Source: Adenophora triphylla var. japonica (lineage: Eukaryota; Streptophyta; Magnoliopsida; Asterales; Campanulaceae). Taken from it: 64,000 nt of DNA. Shown piece by piece: positions 35,475-46,581 of the stretch. Below the pieces are notes generated by a model that was given only the letters and a program-made list of their open reading frames with translations, was not told the origin of the DNA and ran no database searches. The translations under genes and the position numbers were made by a program. Numbering within the stretch: position 1 is the stretch's first letter; every line of letters begins with the position of its first letter. The stretch is taken from positions 496,001 to 560,000 of the forward strand of contig JAFEMH010000161.1 in assembly GCA_022495995.1 (NCBI GenBank), given 5' to 3'.

Positions 35475-35800
35475 CACATAAGCAAAATAAAAGCTGACAA
35501 ATAAGTTTCTGACACTCATATCCAAGGTTCTAAAAATCGCTAGGCGGATGCTAGGCGGCGGAGCCGGGCCTAGCGCCTAGGCGGGGACTAGTCGGGATTA
35601 GTCGAGATTAGTTGGGATCAGGCGGCTGACCAGGCGTTGGAGAGGCGCAGCGCGCAGGCGCTGACGTCCAGCGAGATCTTTTAGAACACTGCTCATATCT
35701 CTCTCCGTGCCCATGCCATAATTCCTTCACTTACTATATAAAATCACTTGAATCAGAAAAACACATAAGCAAAATAAAGCTGACAAATAAGTTTCTGACA
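35475..35800. repeat. 40-bp direct repeat flanking a small hAT
   Basis: A 40-bp block with AGCTGACAAATAAGTTTCTG occurs at 35475-35514 and again, one base shorter, at about 35761-35800. The hAT MITE at 35523-35691 starts right after the first copy. The second copy precedes the LRR gene by about 250 bp. A TATATAAA motif lies between them at 35735-35742. Confidence 0.8.
35523..35691. mobile_element. hAT-like MITE, TSD CTCATATC
   Basis: 169 bp, ends CAAGGTTCTAAAA and TTTTAGAACACTG, perfect 8-bp duplication CTCATATC at 35515-35522 and 35692-35699. The centre is G/C-rich with CTAGGCGG and GATTAGTCG units. Confidence 0.85.
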
Positions 35801-36049
35801 AGCTTACCCCGTGAACAAACATTGCCATCAGTCCCACGACTCCCACCCCACTCAAAAGTTCTACTTTGCATTTAAACCCCTCCTCTCAAAACCCTTCTCT
35901 CTCTCTCCTCAATCCATTTCGAACTTATTCTCAATTTCCAAACAGACATAGCCAATTCAACCTTTCCTTCTCTCTCCCCTGTTTTCTTGAATCACCATTC
36001 ACCAATTCAGTATTTCAATCACCCGCTAAAGTTACTGCAAATTTACCAA

Positions 36050-37330
36050 ATGGGTACTCTTCATTTCAATCTTTATTCATATCTCCTTGTTTTAATTACA
36101 GTTACCGAGCTCCTAATTTGTGGGTGCGCAATCACTCATTGGCAAGACACTAGGGTTTTGAAGCAATTCAAGAACAGCATAAACCCCAACTCTATCACTC
36201 CCGGTTCTTGTTTGAGCTCCTGGGATTTCTCCGTCGACCCTTGCGACAGTCTTTCCGGCGAGAAATTCACCTGCGGCATCCGCTGCGACGCCGTGAGCTC
36301 GAAATACAGCCGAGTTACCGAACTCGCTCTTGACCAGGCTGGTTACTCTGGTTCACTCAATTCCACCACCTGGAATCTTCCTTACTTACAATCTTTACAG
36401 CTTTCGAACAATCAATTTTCCGGTCCGATTCCCGACTCGTTCTCCCACTTGACTCGGTTAACACGACTCAGTTTATCCAGCAACTCGTTCTCTGACTCGG
36501 TACCCAACTCGTTGGGCTCTCTCCCATATCTTGAAGAGCTTTATCTTGATAACAACAAACTGCAGGGAACAATACCATTAAGTCTCAACGGTCTCAAAAA
36601 TTTAAAAAGGCTCGAGTTACAAGGCAACAAACTCAGTGGGTCGTTTCCCGATTTGAGTCAACTCACTTACCTTTACCTTCTCGACGCCAGCGCCAACTCG
36701 TTCTCCGGCGAACTCCCGGCTGAATTCACCCTTTCCTTAGTCGAACTCTCCCTGAGAAACAACCAAATAGAAGGAAACGTCCCGGCGAGTTTAGTGAACT
36801 CAGTTTATCTACAAGTACTCGACCTGAGTCACAACCGACTCAGTGGGTCAGTCCCATCGGGTCTATTTACCCACCCGTCACTCGAACAACTAACCCTATC
36901 GCACAACCAATTCGGGTCGGTTCAAGTTCCTGCCAACTACGGCCAAAAGTCCGAACTCATAGCCGTTGACTTAAGCAACAACGAGCTTCACGGGTTAATA
37001 CCCGGGTTCATGGGTCGGATGCCAAAACTATCCGCTTTGTCTCTCGAAAACAACAAGTTATCGGGTATGATACCGCTGGAATACGCTGCAAAGGCGGCAG
37101 TGATTCCGGGTCGGGGCCAAAGGGTTGCTCCATTTGAGAGGCTGTTATTAGGCGGGAATTACTTGTTCGGACTTATACCGGGTCCTTTATTGCAGTTGAA
37201 ACCCGGGTCTGTTACGGTTAAGTTGGGTAATAACTGTTTGTACCGGTGTCCGGTAAGTTTCTTCTTTTGTGAAGGAGGGTCACAAAAGACTTTAATGGAG
37301 TGTAAGGAATTGGGACCGGTGATTCCTTGA
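36050..37330 (+). CDS. Secreted leucine-rich repeat protein (11 LRRs), intronless
   Basis: 426 residues from the ATG at 36050. The frame is open further up (to 35987), but only the 36050 start places a signal peptide first: MGTLHFNLYSYLLVLITVTE. A Cys-rich N-terminal cap (CLSSWDFSVDPCD, CGIRCD) precedes 11 repeats of the plant extracellular type, e.g. YLQSLQLSNNQFSGPIP, YLEELYLDNNKLQGTIP, YLQVLDLSHNRLSGSVP and KLSALSLENNKLSGMIP. A C-terminal Cys cluster (CLYRCPVSFFFC) closes the solenoid. There is no transmembrane segment, kinase or GPI-type tail, so it is predicted to be apoplastic. LRR proteins of this kind bind peptides, polygalacturonases or receptor kinases; the ligand here is unknown. 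It is intact. AATAAA at 37476-37481 may be the poly(A) signal; TATATAAA at 35735 is a possible but distant TATA box. Confidence 0.92.
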   Translation: MGTLHFNLYSYLLVLITVTELLICGCAITHWQDTRVLKQFKNSINPNSITPGSCLSSWDFSVDPCDSLSGEKFTCGIRCDAVSSKYSRVTELALDQAGYSGSLNSTTWNLPYLQSLQLSNNQFSGPIPDSFSHLTRLTRLSLSSNSFSDSVPNSLGSLPYLEELYLDNNKLQGTIPLSLNGLKNLKRLELQGNKLSGSFPDLSQLTYLYLLDASANSFSGELPAEFTLSLVELSLRNNQIEGNVPASLVNSVYLQVLDLSHNRLSGSVPSGLFTHPSLEQLTLSHNQFGSVQVPANYGQKSELIAVDLSNNELHGLIPGFMGRMPKLSALSLENNKLSGMIPLEYAAKAAVIPGRGQRVAPFERLLLGGNYLFGLIPGPLLQLKPGSVTVKLGNNCLYRCPVSFFFCEGGSQKTLMECKELGPVIP

Positions 37331-38695
37331 TGAGTGTGAACGTGAAATGAATGTTATGATAAAAATAAAAATATATAATTTGGGTCTCTTGTGGTGTGGG
37401 ACCCCCAACTGTGGGTGAGTTTATAATTTAGTTTTCTACTTTGTGTTAGATTTTTGTAATGTATATTTAGTGGCAAATAAAGATAATCTAAATAATTTTG
37501 GTATCGTTTGTTGGGCTTCACTTGTTTTCATTTTCTTTAGTTACTTAAACAAACTGCATTCGGTATTTCTTTTTACATGATAGGTCAGGAATTTAATTTC
37601 CAATAAAAACATATTCAAGTGTTAATAGCTTAATACATTTATTAATTAAAAAAAATGCTTTTATTAAGAAATAATTATATCTGATAGATCTATTATTCAT
37701 AATAAAATTTGGTGATGAGCTATGAGCTCTCGAATTGTGCTCAAGGAGTTGTTTCGTTTAGGCTTTCAATTCAAGAGTCCCTCATTAACGAGATGCGACA
37801 AACTGATTAAGGGTTATTTTTAGAAGTTTTGTTGTTTATGGTATTTTGTTGGTTGTTACCAGTGAATTGTTCCATATGCTATGAATTCATAGGTGGAAAT
37901 GAAACTAACAGCGGTGAGGCTGATTTCTTGGTTATCATGTTTTCTATTTTGGGACTTAATTTCGTGGTAGAGTTTATATTCTTTCGGCTGCTCTCCGAAA
38001 ACTCGAATATGAGCATGATAGTTCAAAAAATCTTACTGTGAACACTTCAACTGTTAACCTAAGAAATTTTTTTTTGTAATACTTGTTCACTGGCTTCCTC
38101 ACTCCCAACAAATACCAATTTCTGCTTTATCAACTCAGAAGCAGAATTCCTATTCAAATTACATAGCAGCTGTATAAGAATGAGCAAAAGAAAACATTTG
38201 CATACAAACAAATCCATGTAATACTTGTTCACTGGCTTCCTTTATGCTTTCCTGATGACTGTTCACTGGCTTCCTTTCCTTTTCTCTTGTCCATGATTTG
38301 TATCTGTGTGATCCTCTTCTGAATGTTCTTATTTTTTTACAGTGATTCTGACGAAGTTTCTGCCGATGGAGTTCATTGGAGTAGTTTTTGAAGCTCGAGA
38401 CCTGTGGCTGTGGCTGTGGTATGCAAATCTAGGTTTTGGTGGAGGATTTCAAGCCAATATTCAGTCACTGTAAAGTGTAAACAAGTGTTTGTTTTCCAGA
38501 ATCATGTTTATGTTTAATTTTACTTGTTTAATGCTTTAATTCCAATATTCGAGCCCTGTTGGCTGTTGTGACAAAAGTTTGTCCTGTTTATGTAGCTTTT
38601 ACATAATCATGTTACAAAGGGTTTGTGTTTAATTTTACTTGTTTAATGCTTTAATTTCAATGTGCGTGTGTGTGTGAGAAATATGCAGAAAAGTG
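37331..38695. other. 3' flank of the LRR gene and intergenic, no further gene seen
   Basis: The first 150 bases are probably the 3' UTR of the LRR gene. Beyond that a repeated CTTGTTCACTGGCTTCCT block (near 38083, 38227 and 38257) and a repeated TTAATTTTACTTGTTTAATG block (near 38514 and 38630) are seen. Small frames such as that at 37829 show no family signal. Confidence 0.55.
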
Positions 38696-38859
38696 TTTTT
38701 ACAGTTGGCCTGCATTGGCTCGTCTGGCCCACCAACTCAAGATGGGTTGAATTGGGTTGACATATTTTCAGTTCGCCAGGAAATTGGCCCGCCTCATTTA
38801 GTGGCGGATTTTGACGGGTTAGGCCCGTCCCACCCCGCCAGCCTGTATTGACAGATCTA
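38696..38859 (-). mobile_element. hAT terminal fragment, same family as 26565-27959
   Basis: On the minus strand it starts TAGATCTGTCAATACAGG and continues with GGCGGG, CCCGTCAAAATCCGCCACTA and AATATGTCAACCCAA, following the left end of the 1.4-kb hAT. The other end and a duplication were not found, so only one terminus is called. Confidence 0.75.
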
Positions 38860-39271
38860 GCCCCATGCTCAGTGTTCGATGTGTGGACTTCGCACCTATT
38901 TCTCTCGGTGAGAGGGTCAGATTTGTCCCATTATACTAAACGTTGAGTTGACGTGTACATATACGTGTAAACTCCACATCCATTCCCCTGAGTGCGAGGA
39001 TCAGACTTGTCCTATCCCTCCAGTGGTTAGAGTGGATGATTATCCCTCCCTAGTTAATATTTGCCCCTGGGAGGATTTTAAGGGAATTTCAGAGAATTGA
39101 GGGACTTGTTAGTAAAAAATTGACTTACACAAAAGGCTGACTCGAGACGCGGCCTCAAAAAAAAAAAAAAAAAAAAAAAAAGAGACTTGTCCTATCAATT
39201 AAACGTTAAGTTGGCATGTACATATATCCGTGCAAACTTGATATATGTCTTGAATATTCATTACTTATCAG

Positions 39272-39568
39272 TTTTTTTTTTTTTTTTTGATACCCAGGTT
39301 CCCCAGCTTCGCCGAGTTAGTCCTGGACCATTAGCTCCTGGCTTCACAGTGTCCTAGCGGAGGTAAATCGCGGATATGCCCAAATCAGCCAGGGTGGCAG
39401 CACCCCTTATACTCCTGGCCCCAATGGAGCCCTCCTACAACGTGGTAGTTGAACTCCCCACACCGAGGTTGCAAGCCCAGTAATGCCGCTTCCTCTTGAG
39501 GGAAATCGAACCGGTGACCTCCCCTACGGAAAGCCACCCAAGATACCATTGAGCCATGGCCCATTAGG
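39272..39568 (-). mobile_element. tRNA-derived SINE
   Basis: On the minus strand a box A-like CATGGCTCAATGGTATC and a box B GGTTCGATTTCCC (39500-39512 on the + strand, inverse) are spaced as in a tRNA promoter, followed by about 200 bp of unrelated body and a 17-base poly(A) tail. This is the layout of a tRNA-related SINE transcribed by RNA polymerase III. No duplication could be fixed by eye. The open frame at 39385-39588 is a by-product. Confidence 0.8.
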
Positions 39569-39636
39569 TATGAGTATTTTAATTTCAAATGATGAGGGTC
39601 ACTTGTACAAATTGTTAGGAAAAAAAGTGTGTGCTA

Positions 39637-39979
39637 CTCCCTCCGTCCCACCACCTTGAGGTGGACACGCTTTTTAAGAAGTTTAATTAAAATGAGTAAA
39701 AAATTTGAGGAGAGAGAATGTAAAAGTTAAATGTGTGGTAGAAAATAGGAGAGAGAATGTAAAAGATAAAAATATTTAATAGGAGAGAGAATGAGTGGGA
39801 GGAATAGTAGTTAATATATGAAATGTGTGGTAGGGAATAGGAGAGAGAATGATTTTTTTGTAAATATATGAAGATGATAAGGGTATAAATATGTGAAAAA
39901 CTTTCCATTTAAGGAAGGGAACCTTGAGGTGGGACGGCCCAAAAAGGAAAGGTGAAACCTTGAGGTGGGACGGAGGGAG
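39637..39979. mobile_element. Stowaway-type MITE, long form
   Basis: 343 bp, CTCCCTCCGTCCCACCACC at the left and its inverse at the right, TA at 39635-39636 and 39980-39981. Arms carry CCTTGAGGTGG in both orientations. The core resembles the long form at 33535. Confidence 0.92.
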
Positions 39980-40144
39980 TATTATTTTAAGGGGAAATTA
40001 CGGGGGGGCAATTCACCCTAAAAGGAATCGACTAATAAGGATATTGAAATTTGAAATTTAACCAACTAATTCAACATTAGAATAAAAATTTCACCTATTC
40101 ATTATTTACCCAAACTACCCATTACCCACAAACAAAACCCCCTC

Positions 40145-40194
<50 letters not shown>

Positions 40195-40790
40195 CTCTCT
40201 CTTCTCTCACTTTCTCTCTCTACCACCCTTTCCATCCAACCTTCCCCTCCCCCACCGACGATCATGCCTACCCTATATCCGGCGACTTTCCACCTTTTTT
40301 TGTCCAACTCCGGCTGCCTCCTTCACCTCATGTACGCTTCCTTTCCCTCTATCTACTCTCCCGCCTCTGACCACCCAATTTCTTGCTTTGTTCCAAGTCT
40401 CCGGCCGACCCCTCCTCAGATCTATACCCTAAATCAAGGTTTCCCAAAAGGCCAAAATGTTGTTTTTCGTTGACGGAAACTCTTCCTCTCCCCAAATCTA
40501 CTTTCTATGTATCCCTTACCCCCTCTGCTTAGTCTGCCGCAGAGTTAGCATATCTTCCTGAAAATTTGAATCTTTCTCCGACGAGTTGAAAAGTTTGAGT
40601 AACTTGCTGTTGTTGAGTGCGGCTGCTGAACTTGCTGCGTAGGAGTAGTGTAGGTTGACCCTTTTTGATGTTACATGATTTGATTTGAATGTTAGTGTTG
40701 GGATTGTGTTGATGGGTATGGACTTGTGATGGAGAGGCTAATTGGTTTAGTAATAAAGTAATTATTTAATTTATAAAATTTATGTCAAGA
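39980..40790. other. Intergenic, pyrimidine repeat, no gene recognised
   Basis: A (CT)n tract with interruptions spans about 40148-40220. The sequence after it (ATGCCTACCCTATATCCGG at 40264) has short frames but no motif I know. A polypurine-like GGGGGGG near 40005 is not explained. Confidence 0.5.
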
Positions 40791-41269
40791 TGTTGGTCCC
40801 AAAGGTGCAACAAGAGTATGAAAACAGCTAAATGGGGGGGGGGTGAATAGCTGTATAAAATTTTTCTACTCTTTTCAAAAATTCAACCTTAGCTTACTTA
40901 GGGTGAAAGTGTGGTCAAGTGAAAACCAAATTTCAAGCTTAGTAAAATGCACAACGGAAATTTTCTAAGTACAAAAACTTAGTGAAAAATAGTGTGGTCG
41001 ACCGCAGATAGTAAAGTGTGGTCGATCGCGCGGTTAAAAAAATAAGCTTGGACAGATTTATACTATAAACACAATTCAAAGTGCGGTTGGATAGATATGA
41101 AGATCAAACACAAAGAACAATAAGAAATCTTAAGAACTTGAAATGTAAAGTGCAGAAAGTAGTTGGCAAGATATTTGGAGAAGTTCAATCGTAAATGAAC
41201 TACGTCCTCTACCAAGATGGTTAGTCTTGGATTTTTTAAGGGAGATAGTACACTACAAGAAAGAGGCTT

Positions 41270-41770
41270 ATTTACGGCGGTTAAAATCCGCCGTAAATAA
41301 TACGCGCCCCGCCGTATATAGTATTTACGGCGGACTAGCCGCCGTAAATAGATCCCCGTATAAATCATCGCCGTATATACTATATACGGCGGGACAACCG
41401 CCGTATATACTATATACGGCGGATATACCACCGCCGTATATAAATGGAATACATACGTATAAAATGGCGTATTTGAGTGATCTTTATACGCCGGAATGTG
41501 TAACCGCCGTAAATAAGAGACGAGTCGTCCGCTCCGTGACGAGTCGTCCCGGTTGCACCCCCACCGGGTTCCACTTGTCCAAACGAGTCGTCCATGGCCA
41601 TTTTATACGGCGGTTACTATATCCGCCGTAAATAACTAAATAGGGACGACTCGTCCACCATGGCACGAGTCGTCCCATTTACACCCCCTACTGGTTCCCT
41701 CGTCCCCCCTTTGGGCACGAGTCGTCCCTAGGTTTATACGGCGGATTTAGTCACCGCCGTAAATAATCCT
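41270..41770. repeat. CACTA 3' subterminal repeats with embedded ACGAGTCGT palindromes
   Basis: Repeated TATACGGCGG and CCGCCGTA(A/T)A units, the likely transposase binding sites of CACTA elements. Between 41518 and 41730 there are also at least six copies of a GACGAGTCGTC or GGCACGAGTCGTCC palindrome, the same ACGA(C/G)TCGT core as in the Gypsy LTR A. No such palindromes occur at the other CACTA end. Confidence 0.9.
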
Positions 41771-42002
41771 ATTTTTTTTTCCCCAGCTTTGTATAATTCA
41801 TTTTCCCCAAAAATACGTTCACAAAAACCAAATTCAACCTGCACACACAATATAATCAAAAATACACAAATGCAATCAATATTTACAATCTACATATTAA
41901 CACAATTAATGTTGAATGTATCCGGACATAATAACCATTATACAAAAAGTTATTAGTTGTTGAATGTATCCAAAATACACAATGTCTAAAATCCACGAAC
42001 AC

Positions 42003-43358
42003 CTATTCATTACCGTCATTTCCACGTCGTTCCATCCAACAACGTTTCAATTCATCAATTTGTTGTTGTAACTTAAGGCGTTCCTCATCAAGTTGTTGTT
42101 GTAAGCGCTCCTGAAGTCGTTGGCGTTCCTCCTCATTTTTCGGCGTTCCTCCTCAAGTTGCCTTTCCATATACGCTCTTACCCCCGCCACCGCCTCCATT
42201 ACGGTATGCGAGAAGGTTGGGATTTACCAAACACCTTAGTTTTGTTCGACCGCCTCCCATACATCGAACTCTCCCATGGTCATCGAGCCAAACATACCAA
42301 CAAAAATATTTTCACGCGCCGCGGAGAGTTTTGTTGCTCCTCAGCGGCTCCTCAATTGCATCATTAAGCGTTATTTGTAACAAAAACAACATGTTCAATA
42401 TAAATGTTTTAACTTTAATTAATATTATGAAAATGAAGTTAGAAATGAAAAAGTATTCTATAGAATAACAAAGCTGAAACAGAAAAGGTTGAAACTTTAA
42501 CTTACAATCATTTGAGTGGTTTCTTGATCTGCGGGTGTTTTGCCCGTGCGCGTATGTATGAAAACGCTTAAGCGATCGGTTGGTAATCCCTTGTCGCCTC
42601 TCTACAATTTATAATAGAATCATTTGACCAAAAAAATATATTTATATACGATACAAAAAGAAACATTAATTGAATTGACAACCGAGAACTAAATTGAACG
42701 ATGACAAACCTCTTTGATGACTTTGGGATGGGACGTTTTCCGGTCCTATTCGAGCACGATTGTTTTTCTCGATTCAATTTATTTGTTTGATATTTCCTGG
42801 AAAAAAAGATAATATTAGTATTAATTTGACTACTTATATAAGACATTCACGATAATAGATTGAGATTAATTTGAAATATACCCGAGCCTTGGCGTACCCC
42901 ACATCGCAACAAGTGCGGCCCGTTGATCCATGACGCACCCACGGGGTGGGTGAGCCAATGCGTCTTGGTCAGATTCATACATCTTATAATGCTGTTTCAA
43001 CTGAGTAATAATATTCATAACTGAGTCAATATTCATAACAAAGTCATAACTGAGTAATATTCATAACTGAGTAATACTTATTATATGGATTACAACTTAC
43101 CAGAACGTCATTCCATACGTTATTTATGCACTCGTGGTTCATCTGAGACCACTCATTAGTTAATGGGAAATGTTCCCCATTTTTAGCAAAAATTCCTATC
43201 TGAGTATCTAATTGTGCCATTTCCCCACCAACTGGTTGACCATAATTATTCCATATTATGATCAATCTCTCTTTACCCCATTTGGCGGTTGGTTTTGCCA
43301 ACCCTCTTCCTTTAGGGTTAGAGCCACGACACAGTAATAAATTTTTCCTTGGAGGCAT
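42003..43358 (-). pseudogene. TNPA-like (Ptta/En/Spm plant transposase) gene of the CACTA
   Basis: First exon from 43358: MPPRKNLLLCRGSNPKGRG, KWGKERLIIIWNNYGQPVGG, IGIFAKNGEHFPL and NEWSQMNHECINNVWNDVL match the plant transposase (Ptta/En/Spm) family. Later exon-like segments follow: ALVAMWGTPRLG-like at about 42890-42950, KYQTNKLNREKQ at about 42750, GDKGLPTDRLSVFIHTRTGK at about 42510-42600, and a Gln/Glu-rich coiled coil ERQRLQERLQQQLDEERLKL ending at a TAG at 42003. The splice sites look reasonable, but one segment (42200-42370) does not keep an open frame in this reading, so I call it broken. TNPA-type proteins bind the subterminal repeats and aid excision. Confidence 0.7.
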
Positions 43359-43439
43359 ATCTGTCATATGACAATTCAATTATAGCACAAGAATTGGATA
43401 AACCAAGTAAAGGACCCAAAAAAACAATCTTATAATATA

Positions 43440-43560
43440 TGTATAAGACCTATAAATTTATTATAGGTCTTATGTATCATGTATAAGACCTATAAAATGC
43501 CTAGAAACAACAACAGCAACAACAACAACAACAACAACAACAGAAACAACAGCAGCAACA
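43440..43560. repeat. Inverted AAGACCTATAA block and (CAA)n upstream of the TNPA-like gene
   Basis: GTATAAGACCTATAA occurs at about 43441 and 43481 and in inverse (TTATAGGTCTTAT) between them. A CAA-rich run, 43507-43560, follows. The GTCTTAT plus ATAGG words recall the leader shared by TNP2 and the ORF1-like gene. Confidence 0.6.
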
Positions 43561-44884
43561 TCACCTAATGGTTGCGTTTCTATCCAAAGACGTATTTCAC
43601 TTTTCAACTCTAAGCTCAGTATTCTACTCTATTCTCTTATATTCCATCTCAATCATCACCAAGTTTAAGAAGATAAAAAACTATCAAAGAAACAAATAAT
43701 CAATGAGCACCAACAAATGATCTTAAGCCATTTTCAAAACACGAGATTTTGATTTGGTGTTAAATTGATTAATGTATGGGTCAGCCAACTAAGCAGACCC
43801 CAAAACTCAAGGACATTAGGTAGTTAGATAGTTAAAGTGGTTTAAAGGATGGATCCAGGGTGCCGGGGAGTTGTTAGATGATATGATAGGTCCCAACTCT
43901 AGTGTAACACAAGTCCAACTTCCCAGCACCTACCCCTTGGGGCAACCCACCTGACACCAAACTCAATTATTTGGAAATAGTAGTAACATTTACTTGAGCC
44001 TGCCGGAGCCCTACTCCAGTTCAGAATCCAACAGCTAATCATTTGTACCTCTAAAATTGACTCTATAATAGCTTGATTCTGGATTTCTCTAGATTCAGTA
44101 CGCTAGATAGTAGAGGTTCAAGTAACTGCTACCTAGTAATGCACGAGGAAGGAGCTAGACAATATGACGAACATGCAAAAAGAAAAAAAAAACATGTTCA
44201 GAAGGGCACAGCTTTAAGATTGAATGATCTCAATACTCTTAGAGTGTAGCTTCCAAAAAAAAAAAAAATCCAAATGGCTCTCCAAAGTCCAAATCAAAAA
44301 GGGTACATCAATGAAGATTACAACGAAAAAAGAGACTAGGAAATAAATAATAGAAACATGAACAAAGTACTCCCTGCGTCCCAAAATTGTCAAACACTTA
44401 AACAATATCTTTTCCTTTTACTAAAGGGGTATTAGAATTTGATTTATAAGGGAAAAATAACAAATTGCATTCACGAGCACATGTACAGAACCAAATCTAC
44501 ATTTCTTTTGCTCTATAAATAATACTTTTGGAAGCGGGGCGGGGGGAACAACAAACATGACATTACGGGGGGCTCCCGCGGGTTGTGGACACATTTGTTA
44601 TATGTCACATTTAACAAAAACAAATACCAAATCGGTGGGGAAGCGGGCGGGGGAACAACAACCACAAGGAACAACAACAACAACAACACTATAGGGCAAG
44701 CCTTGCTTGATACGAGAAAAAGTATAAAATAGTACGGGGGGCGGGGCTCCGCGGGTACCAAATCGGTGGGGAAGCGAGGCGGGGACATCCCAAAGTAAAA
44801 GGAGTACCTGGAGAAGCAGATGACGGAGGTAGAAAGTAAGAGCTGCTGCAACAAGATCCTATAGGAAATAAGAGTTTGATCAAA
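43561..44884. other. CACTA spacer, no gene recognised
   Basis: A truncated Stowaway left end (CTCCCTGCGTCCCAAAATTG) lies at about 44370. Between 44527 and 44790 a G-rich unit (GGGGAAGCGGGGCGGGG-like, with CCGCGGGT and ACCAAATCGGTGGGGAAGCG) is repeated about three times in diverged form. No coding family is seen. Confidence 0.55.
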
Positions 44885-44892
44885 AGAAGCAG

Positions 44893-45115
44893 AACAAATA
44901 CATATTACAATTAACAATATTAATATTCAATCCAACCATACAAAATAACAAGTTTGATTGAAATATGAAACATAAGTAATAACATTGTCTTAGTAATAGT
45001 AAGCAAATAAGATCTAAACAAATACATATTACAATTAACAATATTAATATTCAACCATACAAAATAACAAGTTTGATTGAAACATGAAACATTAATAATA
45101 ACATCACAATAATAA
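44893..45115. repeat. 124-bp tandem unit downstream of the ORF1-like gene
   Basis: Nearly two copies of a 124-bp unit (AACAAATACATATTAC, CAAGTTTGATTGAAA, AACATTGTCTTAGTAA) at 44893 and 45017. The same unit occurs at 46609-46795 on the other side of the ORF1-like gene, in the same orientation. Confidence 0.88.
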
Positions 45116-46562
45116 CATCACTGATGAGAGCCGGAGGTTTGTCCCGATAGTAGGTCGACGGGAAGAACGCCTCTGTGCACGAGCAGTGGCTCTCGAATGC
45201 ATCATAGTCAAATAATCCTCTGAAACTGGCTCGTAACTCCGGGGCTCTGTCTGCATCGCCCAAGCCTCCAGCTGCGTATACCGGGCTCCCAAAATGGCAG
45301 TTTCATCTTCCAACCCCTCAAAACGATCTTGCACCTCCCCCCATCTAGATCCTCTAAAGTCTGTCGACTCTGTTCCCGAGCGATAACCTCCCCCCATCTA
45401 GCATCCTCCAAAGCATGTCGGCTCTGCTCCCGAGCGATCCTTGATCGCTCCTGCTCCTCCAAAATGCCCTCATGGTATCCCACTGATCAAAAGAACCCTG
45501 CTGGCTCTGGTTCTCCTCTCCTCCCTGACCACCCTGTCTCTCCTGATCCTCCTCTTCCTGCTCCTCATCATCCTCCTCATCAACGGGATCCATTTGATCA
45601 TCAACACCGGGCATACGCCAATGCCTGGCTTGTTCACCACTCGGAAACGTGGCCCCTACCCTGCAACGGACCGTCCTCCTGGGAGTACCATATTCAAATA
45701 ATAAAGACCTGTTGTCTGTCGCCCTCCGGTCCCTCACAAACTTGTCATACTGCACTAGCCAGTCTACAGAATAAAAACTCGTGCCCCCCATCAATCTCAT
45801 CGCCTCGGGTTTTGGTTCACCCACACAAGCTTGAGCAATCAATGTGATCATCCCCCCTATTGATATGTTTCCCTTTTTGGTAAGGGCAAATGCCTCACAT
45901 CTCCGAACAAAAATATCAACCCAATCAGGAATCACCTGAAAACTCCTCAACCCTGTTCGCAAAAGGTTTACCATAGCCACATTCAATTGAGCGGGCTCTC
46001 CGTTTGCCAACCAAGACATAGATAGACCTCTGTAAAATAATTTCCAAGCCGGGTGAGAAAGAGAGGAAGCCCTAAGGTATTTTTTTTTGCAGGGCAATCC
46101 TGTGAGCTCCGAAAAGAAAAAACAAGTCCCCCCATCAGACTCGACCCAGTTTCCTCTCGGCTGATCAACCCCAAAGATTTGCCTCAACTCATCATAATCC
46201 ACTCGATAGGCTTCATCATTCATATGAAACCGAATAGTATTTTCTTGTGACCCCTGGCCTACCTCCAAAGTTGAAAGGAACTCAAGTGAATATCTCAAAT
46301 ACGTAGATGGAGTCTTCCCCAGGAAATTACCTAACCCGGCTTGCGTCATCAATTCTGTTACTAACGTCTCTAAACCCAAATCCCTCAACACCGGCAAATG
46401 AAGGAAAGTGGTGACTTGAAATTTCCTACCCTCCAAATTCCGCCATTTTTTCTTTTGAGCGGCGGTCAATTGGGTCAATCCCATATACGGATCATTTGGG
46501 ACTACGGGCGGCGGGTTTTGTCTACCCCTCTTGTTGCTACCCTCTCTCTCCTTAGGAGGCAT
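45104..46562 (-). CDS. Athila ORF1-like protein carried by the CACTA (frameshifted near its C-terminus)
   Basis: The likely start is the ATG at 46562 (MPPKEREGSNKRGRQNPPP); the frame is open upstream to 46607 without support. Conserved-looking stretches are LGLETLVTELMTQAGLGNFL, YLRYSLEFLSTLEV, IRFHMNDEAYRVDYDELRQI and FGVDQ, as in the N-terminal half of Athila ORF1-family retroelement proteins; then PAWKLFYRGLSMSWLANGE and NISIGGMITLIAQACV. The C-terminus is acidic (DEEDDEEQEEEDQERQGG), then repeats REQSRHALEDARWGEV. A frameshift near 45350-45390 moves the frame to one ending at 45104 (EDETAILGARYTQLEAW coiled coil). About 400 codons are open, much better preserved than either transposase gene. 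Function is unknown even in Athila. A shared leader with TNP2 suggests it belongs to the element. Confidence 0.65.
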
Positions 46563-46581
46563 ATTTTCAACACAAAAACCA

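Noticed and set aside
40122..40307. Open frame across the (CT)n run
   Set aside because: Encodes Arg-Glu repeats on the minus strand; low-complexity artefact.
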